This document shows, one piece after another, positions 34,357 to 41,316 of a stretch of 57,611 nucleotides of DNA. The stretch is from assembly GCA_021792555.1 (NCBI GenBank), contig JAJYUL010000020.1, forward strand, positions 1 to 57,611, written 5' to 3'. This DNA is from Pseudomonadota bacterium. GTDB lineage: Bacteria; Pseudomonadota; Gammaproteobacteria; Steroidobacterales; Steroidobacteraceae. Numbering within the stretch: the first letter of the stretch is position 1; every line of letters starts with the position of its first letter. The notes under the pieces are model-generated. The model saw nothing but the letters and a program-made list of their open reading frames with translations. It did not search any database and had not been told where the DNA came from. The position numbers and the translations under genes were made by a program.

Positions 34357-34854
34357 ATGAACCGGCCCGCAAAGCTCTCGCAGCTGCAGGTGCGCGTGTC
34401 CGAGGCGGAAAAGTCGGCGATCCGCCGCGCTGCCCAGCAGGCCGGAATGGACATGTCGGCCTACGTGTTGAGCCGCGTGCTGCCGGCGCCTGCGGCAGCG
34501 TTTCAGGAGGCCATGACTGCGCTCAGCGGGGCCACAGAGCCGTCCTTCGCGCTGGCCGAGCTCAATTCGCTGCTCTCGGGCTTGACTGCCTCGGAATTGC
34601 GCCAGGCCATCGCAGCCGAACCGCAGCCCGCGCTCTCGCCGTTTCTGGCCAATTATGTCGCCGCCATGTGCGAGACGGCCTGCAACATGCGTGGCGTGCC
34701 GGTGCCCGCGTGGACCCGAAGGACCGAGCCGCTGCCGGAGCCGGTATTCGGCTCCGCGCTGCCGTCGCTGCGCCTGTACCTGCTGACGTGCTCGCCGGCA
34801 CCCTTCCGCCGGCGCAACATCTTCATCGATTCGAGCGTTGGGGCGCAGGTGTAG
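34357..34854 (+). CDS. Ribbon-helix-helix protein with C-terminal unknown domain (putative antitoxin/repressor)
   Basis: 165 residues. The N-terminus LSQLQVRVSEAEKSAIRRAAQQAG followed by MDMSAYVLSRVLP looks like a strand-helix-helix (DUF1778/ParD-like) DNA-binding fold. The rest is an unassigned helical domain: FALAELNSLLSGLTASELRQAI, then FLANYVAAMCETACNMRGVPVPAW and a C-terminal LRLYLLTCSPAPFRRRNIFIDSSVG. The gene lies behind a palindrome/promoter and 7 nt ahead of a nucleotidyltransferase gene. Arrangement and fold fit the antitoxin/autorepressor of a two-gene module; the long C-terminal domain is unusual for an antitoxin. No ribosome-binding site is visible, consistent with leaderless initiation. 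Confidence 0.65.
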   Translation: MNRPAKLSQLQVRVSEAEKSAIRRAAQQAGMDMSAYVLSRVLPAPAAAFQEAMTALSGATEPSFALAELNSLLSGLTASELRQAIAAEPQPALSPFLANYVAAMCETACNMRGVPVPAWTRRTEPLPEPVFGSALPSLRLYLLTCSPAPFRRRNIFIDSSVGAQV

Positions 34855-34861
34855 GCGTCAG

Positions 34862-35392
34862 ATGACGGCGCTGAGCAAGGCGGATATCCGCCGTCTCTTG
34901 GAGCTGCTGAACGAGGAGCTGCGTCAGGCCGGTACCGTGGGCGAGGTGCTCCTCGTGGGCGGTGCAGTCATGTGCCTCGCGTACGGCGCGCGTGCGTCGA
35001 CGCGGGACGTCGATGCCTTCTTCCGGCCGCCCGAAACGGTGCGCGAGGCCGCTGCTCGAGCCGCCATCAAGGCCGGAATCGACGCGCACTGGCTGAACGA
35101 CGCGGTGAAGGGCTTCATGAGCGCCCAAGGAGAGTTCGCCCCTTATCTCGAGCTCGACCATCTGCGCGTGATGACGGCGCAGCCGGAGTATCTGCTCGCG
35201 ATGAAAAGCTTGGCCATGCGCATCGGCGCGGAGTTCCATGATGAGGAGGATGTCCGCTTCCTCCTTCGTCTTCTCGATGTGCGCTCGTACGAGCACGCGC
35301 TGCGCATCATCACGAAGTACTATCCGCTGGAGTGGCTGCCGCAAAAGACGCTGTATGCGCTGGAAGATCTGCTCCCGCACACTCCGGCATAG
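34862..35392 (+). CDS. Nucleotidyltransferase-fold protein (DUF6036/AbiEii-like), putative toxin
   Basis: 176 residues, ATG 34862 (the frame begins 8 codons earlier within the previous gene). The segment VLLVGGAVMCLAYGARASTRDVDAFF near residue 28-53 has the polymerase-beta nucleotidyltransferase pattern: a GG pair, then R-x-S-T-R-D-x-D. Later LDHLRVMTAQPEYLLAMKSLAMR and DEEDVRFLLRLLDV resemble the helical part of AbiEii-type and DUF6036 proteins. Such enzymes can modify RNA or protein as toxins. Genetic linkage to an RHH gene with a palindromic operator supports a toxin-antitoxin-like module, but this is inference. Confidence 0.65.
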   Translation: MTALSKADIRRLLELLNEELRQAGTVGEVLLVGGAVMCLAYGARASTRDVDAFFRPPETVREAAARAAIKAGIDAHWLNDAVKGFMSAQGEFAPYLELDHLRVMTAQPEYLLAMKSLAMRIGAEFHDEEDVRFLLRLLDVRSYEHALRIITKYYPLEWLPQKTLYALEDLLPHTPA

Positions 35393-35460
35393 CCGCGTCA
35401 GGGTTTGAGCGCCCAGACCCAACCCTGCGCTGAGCTGTTTCGGACCGCACGCGCAGGGCC

Positions 35461-35730
35461 TTGGATGCGCTGCGCACGGATCTCTTGGCCGAAGCCCAAT
35501 TCCTGGCGTGTCACGACGAAGTGGTACGCAAGGTCAACGAGCAGCTCGATGTGCCCGGCAGCACGCTCTCGAAGCTGATCGTGATGGCGTACCAGAATGG
35601 GGGAAGACTTTCGCAAAAGCGCCGCAGGCAGTTTGAGGAGCGCGTGGGGCGAGAGGCGCTGGATTACATCGAAGCGCAGGTGCTCGAGGCAATGCAGCGC
35701 GCCTCCATCGCCTTGCCGGCCCGTTCCTGA
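35461..35730 (+). pseudogene. Remnant of a Fic-family protein C-terminus (tentative)
   Basis: An 89-codon frame after an in-frame stop at 35431. The text DLLAEAQFLACHDEVVRKVN followed by LDVPGSTLSKLIVMAYQNGG and LSQKRRRQFEERVGREALDYIEAQV resembles the C-terminal winged-helix-like tail I associate with Fic proteins (YDTVYRAVN...LQNGGxxSKxRRxxF). The Fic catalytic motif HPFxxGNGR is absent from the window, so only the tail is left. It could alternatively be a small intact regulator; there is no clear ribosome-binding site. Confidence 0.45.
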
Positions 35731-35977
35731 GCCCGCCAGCCATGCCGCTGCCGTGATCCCCGGCCCGCGCTCTGTGCCCGGCCGCGGCTGTCGGAATCGC
35801 GGCGCTGCCGGGGCTGAATCGCACTGACACATCCCAAGTCAGCGGCCTGCTGGAGCCAGCAAGCGCTGGGGTGCTCATGCCGTGTGGCAAGCGGGGCAGA
35901 GGCAGCGTGCGGGCTCCCTGGCCCGTTCGTGCACCGCCACCCATCACCCTTGCCGTTCATACCGCCGCACGCTGATA

Positions 35978-36216
35978 ATGGTCCTGAACAGATTCCGCTG
36001 CGTGGACACTCGGGCGTGGTTCGAGGGGCGCTTTCCGCAGCCGTTTCGTGCCATCGAAGAAAGTCGCGATCCGCAAATTTGCAGCAGGTGTACGCAGCCG
36101 CCGATCTGTCGAGTCTTCGCGTGCCGCCGGGCAATCGGCTCGGAACGCTGCGCAAGGACCGCCCTCGTCAATGGAGCATCCGGAGCAACGATTCATCGCG
36201 CATCTCCGTCCGGTGA
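35978..36216 (+). pseudogene. Degraded HigB-type toxin remnant
   Basis: Three frames in order spell out a HigB/RelE-like toxin: from ATG 35978, MVLNRFRCVDTRAWFEG and FPQPFRAIE; then a shift to KVAIRKF near 36062; then a second shift to LQQVYAAADLSSLRVPPGNR, LGTLRKDRPRQWSIRSND and a decayed SRISVR before TGA 36214. Intact HigB reads FRCxDTExLF...IExVAxRKLxxLxAAxxLxDLRxPPGNRLExLxGDRxGQxSIRINDQWRICF, so the order and spacing match well. No HigA antitoxin follows; hldC starts 46 nt later. Confidence 0.65.
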
Positions 36217-36261
36217 GCCCGCTTGGCGCCGTGACCGGGAGAGCCGCCGCGTAACGCGATC

Positions 36262-36744
36262 ATGACCGACCTCCCTCGCTCCCTCTCTAGCAAGATCATC
36301 TCGAGCACCGGGGCCGCCACATACCCGTGGCCCCGCCCGCTCGTGTTCACCAACGGCGTGTTCGACGTGCTGCACCGGGGTCACGTCACCTACCTGGCCG
36401 CCGCGCGCGAGCTCGGCGCGGCGCTGCTGGTTGCGCTCAACAGCGATGCGTCGGCCCGCGTTCAGGGCAAGGGACCGGACCGCCCGCTCAATGCCGAGCT
36501 CGACCGGCTCATCGTCATCGCCGCCCTCCAGAGCGTGTCGTTCGTGACCCTGTTCGATGAGAAGACCCCCTGCGAGCTGCTCGCGCGCTGCCGGCCGGAT
36601 CTCTACGTCAAGGGCGGGGACTACGACATCGAGACCCTCGAGGAGACCCGGCTGATGCGCTCCTGGGGCGGCCGCTCGCTCGCCATTCCGTTCGTCGACG
36701 GGTATTCCACCTCCGCTCTCGTGCGGCGGATCCGGGGCGCATGA
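36262..36744 (+). CDS. hldC: Heptose-1-phosphate adenylyltransferase (HldE cytidylyltransferase-like half, stand-alone)
   Basis: 160 residues, ATG 36262. Transfers AMP to D-glycero-beta-D-manno-heptose-1-P. Nucleotidyltransferase signature FTNGVFDVLHRGHVTYLAAARELG (HxGH-type HRGH) near residue 30, then VALNSDASARVQGKGPDRPLN, LFDEKTPCELL, and PDLYVKGGDYDIETLEE near 118. This is the RfaE domain II protein. It is separated from hldA and hldD by the 2.1-kb toxin-related patch. The stop overlaps the gmhB ATG by 4 nt. Confidence 0.94.
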   Translation: MTDLPRSLSSKIISSTGAATYPWPRPLVFTNGVFDVLHRGHVTYLAAARELGAALLVALNSDASARVQGKGPDRPLNAELDRLIVIAALQSVSFVTLFDEKTPCELLARCRPDLYVKGGDYDIETLEETRLMRSWGGRSLAIPFVDGYSTSALVRRIRGA

Positions 36745-37364
36745 CACCATCCTCTGGAGCGATCCGGGACGGCGGCAGCCGGCCCGAAGGGCGAGTCGGG
36801 GGGATGGGGCCTCGCAAGTACCGGGCGGCCTTCATCGACCGCGACGGCGTGCTCAACGAGGAGCGCCTCTACGTGCACCGGATCGAGGATTTCGTGCTGC
36901 TGCCCGGGGCGGTCGAGGCGCTGCGCACGCTTCAGACCGCCGGCTACCGCCGGGTGGTGGTGACCAACCAGGCGGGCATTGCCCGGGGCCTCTACACCGA
37001 GGCGGACTACGAACGGCTGACGGCGCACTTGCGCGAATACCTGCGGTCCGAGGGGGTCACCCTCGATGCCATCGAGTACTGTCCGCACCTCCCGGATGCC
37101 CCGGTGCCCGAGTACCGCCGGGCGTGCGAGTGCCGCAAGCCCGAGCCCGGGATGCTGCTGAAGGCCATCCGGGCCCTCGAGATCGATCCGGCGTCCTCCT
37201 TCCTGGTCGGGGACAAGCTCTCGGACGTGCAGGCCGGACGCGCCGCCGGGATCGGCCGGTGCTTCCTGGTGCGCAGCGGCCATGCGTTGAGCGCAGAGGC
37301 CATTGACGCGGCGGACGGCGTGTACGCCGATCTGCTGTCCTGCGTGACGGACGTGCTGGGATAA
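36741..37364 (+). CDS. gmhB: D-glycero-beta-D-manno-heptose-1,7-bisphosphate 7-phosphatase
   Basis: HAD-superfamily phosphatase that removes the C7 phosphate in the ADP-heptose pathway. 207 residues from ATG 36741 (ATGA overlap with hldC); an internal ATG at 36804 would give an N-terminus closer to E. coli GmhB, so the start is uncertain. Motifs: catalytic DRDGVLNEE after AAFI, VVVTNQAGIARGLY, zinc-binding cysteines in YCPHLPD and RACECRKPEPGMLL, and VGDKLSDVQAG. Completes the five-enzyme heptose set in this region. Confidence 0.94.
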   Translation: MTPSSGAIRDGGSRPEGRVGGMGPRKYRAAFIDRDGVLNEERLYVHRIEDFVLLPGAVEALRTLQTAGYRRVVVTNQAGIARGLYTEADYERLTAHLREYLRSEGVTLDAIEYCPHLPDAPVPEYRRACECRKPEPGMLLKAIRALEIDPASSFLVGDKLSDVQAGRAAGIGRCFLVRSGHALSAEAIDAADGVYADLLSCVTDVLG

Positions 37365-37463
37365 GAAAACGCGGCGCGTGCGGGCTGAGGACTGGCGCAT
37401 GACGCGAGGGACCACGCCGTGGCAAGCTTCGCGCACAAAACTCGGGCATAGGAGCTGCGGACT

Positions 37464-38336
37464 TTGAAAGGCATCGTTCTCGCCGGGGGCGCCGGCACAC
37501 GGCTGCATCCGGTCACCCTGAGCATCAGCAAGCAGCTGCTGCCCGTGTACGACAAGCCCATGGTGTACTACCCGCTCTCGACGCTGATGCTGGCCGGGAT
37601 CCGGGACATTCTGCTGATCTCGACGCCCGAGGACCTGCCGCTGTTCCGGCGCCTGCTCGGCAGTGGTGCGCAGTGGGGCATTTCACTGAGCTACGCCGAG
37701 CAGCCCCGTCCCGAAGGCCTGGCGCAAGCGTTTCTCATCGGCAGGCACTTCATCGGCCGGGACCCCGTGGCGCTGGTGCTCGGGGACAACATTTTCTATG
37801 GCCATGGCCTGCCCGAGCAGCTGAAGGCCGCCGCCGCGCGCAGCACTGGCGCGACGGTGTTCGCCTACCGGGTGCGCGACCCGGAGCGCTACGGGGTGGT
37901 GAGCTTCGATGCCGACGGCCGGGCCATCACGCTGGAAGAGAAGCCCGCGCGGCCCAAATCCAACTACGCGGTCACGGGGCTCTATTTCTACGACGGCGAG
38001 GTCGTGGAGCTCGCCGCCGAGCTCAAGCCCTCAGCGCGCGGTGAGCTCGAGATCACGGACCTCAACCGCCTCTACCTCGAGCGCGGCGCGCTCACGGTGG
38101 AGCAGCTCGGCCGCGGCGTGGCCTGGCTCGACACCGGCACCCACGAGTCGCTCATCCAGGCTTCGATGTTCATCGAAGCCCTCGAGGCCCGTCAGGGCCT
38201 GAAGGTGGGCTGTCCGGAGGAGATCGCGTTCCGCTCCGGCTACATCGATGCGGCGCAGCTCGAGCGGCTGGCTCAGCCGCTCGCCAAGAGCGGCTACGGC
38301 ACCTACCTGCTCGATGTGCTGAAAGGACCGCTGTAA
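37464..38336 (+). CDS. rmlA: Glucose-1-phosphate thymidylyltransferase
   Basis: First step to dTDP-L-rhamnose: glucose-1-P + dTTP to dTDP-glucose. 290 residues from TTG 37464, preceded by AGGAG at 37450. Motifs: [21 protein letters not shown] at the N-terminus (substrate loop and catalytic Lys region), [29 protein letters not shown] near 109, and [20 protein letters not shown]. Stop TAA 38334-38336 overlaps the rmlC ATG by one base. First of the A-C-D-B rhamnose operon. Confidence 0.96.
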   Translation: MKGIVLAGGAGTRLHPVTLSISKQLLPVYDKPMVYYPLSTLMLAGIRDILLISTPEDLPLFRRLLGSGAQWGISLSYAEQPRPEGLAQAFLIGRHFIGRDPVALVLGDNIFYGHGLPEQLKAAAARSTGATVFAYRVRDPERYGVVSFDADGRAITLEEKPARPKSNYAVTGLYFYDGEVVELAAELKPSARGELEITDLNRLYLERGALTVEQLGRGVAWLDTGTHESLIQASMFIEALEARQGLKVGCPEEIAFRSGYIDAAQLERLAQPLAKSGYGTYLLDVLKGPL

Positions 38337-38884
38337 TGGACTTCGAGCCGACCGCCATCCCCGAGGTGGTGCTCATCCGTCCGCAGGTGTTCGGCGATGC
38401 GCGCGGGTTTTTCATGGAGTCCTGGGAGCGGCGCAAGTTCGCGAGCGCGGGACTGGATCTTGACTTCGTGCAGGACAACCACAGCCACTCGGCCCGGCAC
38501 ATCCTGCGCGGCCTGCACTACCAGATCAAGCAGCCGCAGGGAAAGCTGGTGCGTGTAACCAGCGGGAGGGTGTTCGACGTCGCGGTCGACATCCGCCGCG
38601 CCTCCCCGACCTTCGGCCGGTGGGTGGGGGTGGAGTTGTCGGCCGAAAACCATCATATGCTGTGGGTGCCGCCGGGCTTTGCGCACGGATACCTCGTGCT
38701 CAGCGACTCGGCGGACTTCCTCTACAAGGTGACCGATTTCTGGGCCCCCGAGCACGAGCGGGCCATCCGCTGGGACGATCCGACTCTGGGCGTGCGCTGG
38801 CCGCTCCCGGCCGGTGTGCAGCCGGTGCTTTCCGGTAAAGATGCCGCCGCGCCCTCTCTCGAGGCCGCGGAGGTCTATTCGTGA
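38336..38884 (+). CDS. rmlC: dTDP-4-dehydrorhamnose 3,5-epimerase
   Basis: 182 residues, ATG 38336. Cupin-fold epimerase acting on dTDP-4-keto-6-deoxyglucose. Motifs: FGDARGFFMESW, FVQDNHSHSARHILRGLHYQ (with catalytic His in LRGLHYQ near 62), GKLVRVTSGRVFDVAVDIR, and WVPPGFAHGYLVLSD near 121. Length and sequence are standard. Overlaps rmlA and rmlD by 1 and 4 nt. Confidence 0.96.
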   Translation: MDFEPTAIPEVVLIRPQVFGDARGFFMESWERRKFASAGLDLDFVQDNHSHSARHILRGLHYQIKQPQGKLVRVTSGRVFDVAVDIRRASPTFGRWVGVELSAENHHMLWVPPGFAHGYLVLSDSADFLYKVTDFWAPEHERAIRWDDPTLGVRWPLPAGVQPVLSGKDAAAPSLEAAEVYS

Positions 38885-39747
38885 AGGTGCTGGTGACGGG
38901 GGCCGGCGGCCAGGTCGGGCGCATGCTGCGCGCGACCTGTCCGGCCGCCGTCGATCTCATGGCCTGCACCCATGCGGAGCTGGATATCGGCGATGCTGCA
39001 GCGGTGCGCGAGACGCTCAAACGCGAGCGTCCCGCGGCGATCATCAACGCGGCCGCGTACACCGCCGTAGACAAGGCAGAGTCCGAGCCCGAGCGGGCTC
39101 GTCGCATCAACACTGCGGCACCGGGGTACCTGGCCGCCGGCGCGCTCGAGTGCGGCGCGCGGCTGATCCACCTCTCCACCGACTTCGTGTTCGACGGCCA
39201 GGCCTCCTCGCCCTATCGGCCAGAAGCGCCCACTCGCCCCTTGAGCGTGTATGGCACGACCAAGCGCGATGGGGAGCGGGCCGTGCTCGAGGCGCTGACG
39301 GATCGCGCGGTGATCGTGCGGACCGCCTGGGTCTATGCCGCCGAAGGGTCGAACTTCATGCGCACCATGGTGCGCCTCATGGGCGAGCGGGGCGCGGTGC
39401 GTGTCGTTGCCGACCAGGTGGGCACGCCCACTGCCGCGCGCCCGCTGGCCGAGGCGCTGTGGCAGATCGTGGCGCGGCCGGAGATCCGGGGGATCCACCA
39501 CTGGACCGATGCGGGCGTGGCCAGCTGGTACGACTTCGCCGTCGCCATCGCCGAGGAGGGCGGCGCGCTCGGCCTGCTGCCGCCCACCGTCACCGTCACG
39601 CCCATTGCCACTGAAGAGTATCCGACGCCGGCGCGCCGCCCGCCCTACAGCGTGCTCGACAAGCGCTCGCTCGCCGCGCTCGGCTTCACCCAGGTCCACT
39701 GGCGGCAGCGGCTGCGCGAAACCCTGAAAGCCCTCTCCCATGGCTAG
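38881..39747 (+). CDS. rmlD: dTDP-4-dehydrorhamnose reductase
   Basis: 288 residues; GTG 38881 lies within the rmlC stop (GTGA). Final reduction to dTDP-L-rhamnose. N-terminal cofactor motif VTGAGGQVGRML, then INAAAYTAVDKAESEPE, LSTDFVFDGQ, and Tyr-x3-Lys in LSVYGTTKRDGE near 124. C-terminus shows ATEEYPTPARRPPYSVLDK, characteristic of RmlD. The end overlaps rmlB by 8 nt. Confidence 0.96.
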   Translation: MKVLVTGAGGQVGRMLRATCPAAVDLMACTHAELDIGDAAAVRETLKRERPAAIINAAAYTAVDKAESEPERARRINTAAPGYLAAGALECGARLIHLSTDFVFDGQASSPYRPEAPTRPLSVYGTTKRDGERAVLEALTDRAVIVRTAWVYAAEGSNFMRTMVRLMGERGAVRVVADQVGTPTAARPLAEALWQIVARPEIRGIHHWTDAGVASWYDFAVAIAEEGGALGLLPPTVTVTPIATEEYPTPARRPPYSVLDKRSLAALGFTQVHWRQRLRETLKALSHG

Positions 39748-40837
39748 ACTCCTCGTCACCGGCGGCGCCGGGTTCATCGGCGCGAACTTCGTTCACCACT
39801 GGCTGAGCGCCCACACCGGCGAGCCCGTGGTCGTGCTCGATGCGCTGACCTATGCCGGGAATCTCGCCAATCTGGAGCCGGTGAAGAGCCGCCCCGAGCT
39901 GCGCTTCGTGCGCGGTGACATCCGTGATACCGCGCTCGTCGAGCGCCTGCTGCGCGAGGAGCGTCTCGATACCATCGTGCACTTCGCGGCCGAGTCGCAC
40001 GTCGACCGGTCGATCCACGGACCGGATGCCTTCATCGAGACCAACGTGCAGGGCACGCACTCGATGCTCAAGGCTGCGCGCACCGTGTGGCTCGAGGAGC
40101 GCGCGGTGCCCGCGCATCGCTTCCATCACGTCTCGACTGACGAGGTGTACGGCTCACTGGGCCCGGACGATCCGGCGTTCAGCGAGCGCACGCCCTATGC
40201 GCCGAATTCGCCCTATTCGGCGAGCAAGGCCGCATCCGACCACCTGGTGCGCGCCTATCACCACACCTACGGGCTTGCGACCACGATCAGCAACTGCTCG
40301 AACAATTACGGGCCGTTTCATTTTCCCGAGAAGCTCATTCCGCTCATGATCGTGAACCTGTTGCACGGGCGGGATCTGCCGATCTACGGCGATGGACGCA
40401 ACGTGCGCGACTGGCTGCACGTCTCAGATCACTGCCGGGGCATCGAGCGTATCCTCGAGAGAGGAAGGCCGGGGGAGGTCTACAACATCGGCGGCGGCGT
40501 CGAGAGCGAGAATCTCGCCCTCGTCGAGACGCTCTGCGCCGTGGCCGATGCGGCGTTTCGGGAGCGAGAGGACCTGGTGAGGCGGTTCCCGGATGCGCCC
40601 GCTGCGCGGGGAGCGAAAAGCGTGAGCCTCATCCGCTTCGTCAAGGACCGTCCCGGTCATGACCGCCGCTATGCCATCGACTGTGCCAAGGCCGAGCGCG
40701 AGCTCGGCTATCGCGCCGAAGTGACCCTGGAGCGGGGTCTGCGCGAGACCTTCGCCTGGTACCTCGAGAATGAGTGGTGGTGGCGCGCCGTCATGGACGG
40801 CAGCTATCAGCGCTGGATCGACACGCATTACCGGTAA
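39740..40837 (+). CDS. rmlB: dTDP-glucose 4,6-dehydratase
   Basis: 365 residues, ATG 39740. Second step of rhamnose synthesis. SDR features: LLVTGGAGFIGANFVHHWL, DALTYAGNLANLEPV, VHFAAESHVDRSIHGP, STDEVYGSLG with the Asp-Glu pair, Tyr-x3-Lys in SPYSASKAASDHL near 168, and NNYGPFHFPEKLIPLMI. Placed last in the operon, unlike the B-D-A-C order of enterobacteria. Confidence 0.96.
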   Translation: MARLLVTGGAGFIGANFVHHWLSAHTGEPVVVLDALTYAGNLANLEPVKSRPELRFVRGDIRDTALVERLLREERLDTIVHFAAESHVDRSIHGPDAFIETNVQGTHSMLKAARTVWLEERAVPAHRFHHVSTDEVYGSLGPDDPAFSERTPYAPNSPYSASKAASDHLVRAYHHTYGLATTISNCSNNYGPFHFPEKLIPLMIVNLLHGRDLPIYGDGRNVRDWLHVSDHCRGIERILERGRPGEVYNIGGGVESENLALVETLCAVADAAFREREDLVRRFPDAPAARGAKSVSLIRFVKDRPGHDRRYAIDCAKAERELGYRAEVTLERGLRETFAWYLENEWWWRAVMDGSYQRWIDTHYR

Positions 40838-41316
40838 AGCGGGCGCACGGGGCAGGAGGCCAGGACGGGTCTCCTCGTGAAGCCGTCTCTCTTTGGCGCC
40901 ACGCCGTTGTGGCGATCGTTACCGAACGGCGGCGTGTGCGGCCGACGACGCAGGCGTACCGCCTTCCTGCTGAACTGCGCCCCATCAGATCGTGAGGCGT
41001 TCGCCCTGGGGGCCGCAGGCGCGAAGGACGCGCCGAGGAACGCCGGCTGTTCCTGCGAGACTGAGCCGCCCACACCTGCCGCGGGCGTACAGCCCGCTCG
41101 CACCATCGCGGACAAGGCGCCAGGGAGCGAGCTGAAAGGGCAGAGCGCCAGGGGTGGCCGTGTGTTCGCGGCGATTCGGTTCCCCGATCGCACCGTACCC
41201 CGCTACAATCTGCTCTCTGGCATGGGCGGGCCGGGGCGTCTTGATTCCCGGGCATCCGGCGGACAACCGGGGGCCGGCCGTGCGTTGCTCGGCATTAGCG
41301 AAAAAAAGGGCATTTG
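40838..41316. other. 480-nt intergenic region between rml operon and export gene
   Basis: No credible gene on either strand. A short hairpin (CGCCAC 40897-40902 with GTGGCG 40909-40914) is present. TACAAT at 41204-41209 is a good -10 candidate for the downstream SLBB gene but I find no matching -35 at 16-18 nt. No JUMPstart/ops-like GGCGGTAG element was seen here. AAGGGC at 41305-41310 is the likely ribosome-binding site. Confidence 0.45.

Noticed and set aside
35731-35977. Possible further remnant between the Fic-like tail and the HigB fossil
   Set aside because: I could not read any conserved pattern in six frames.
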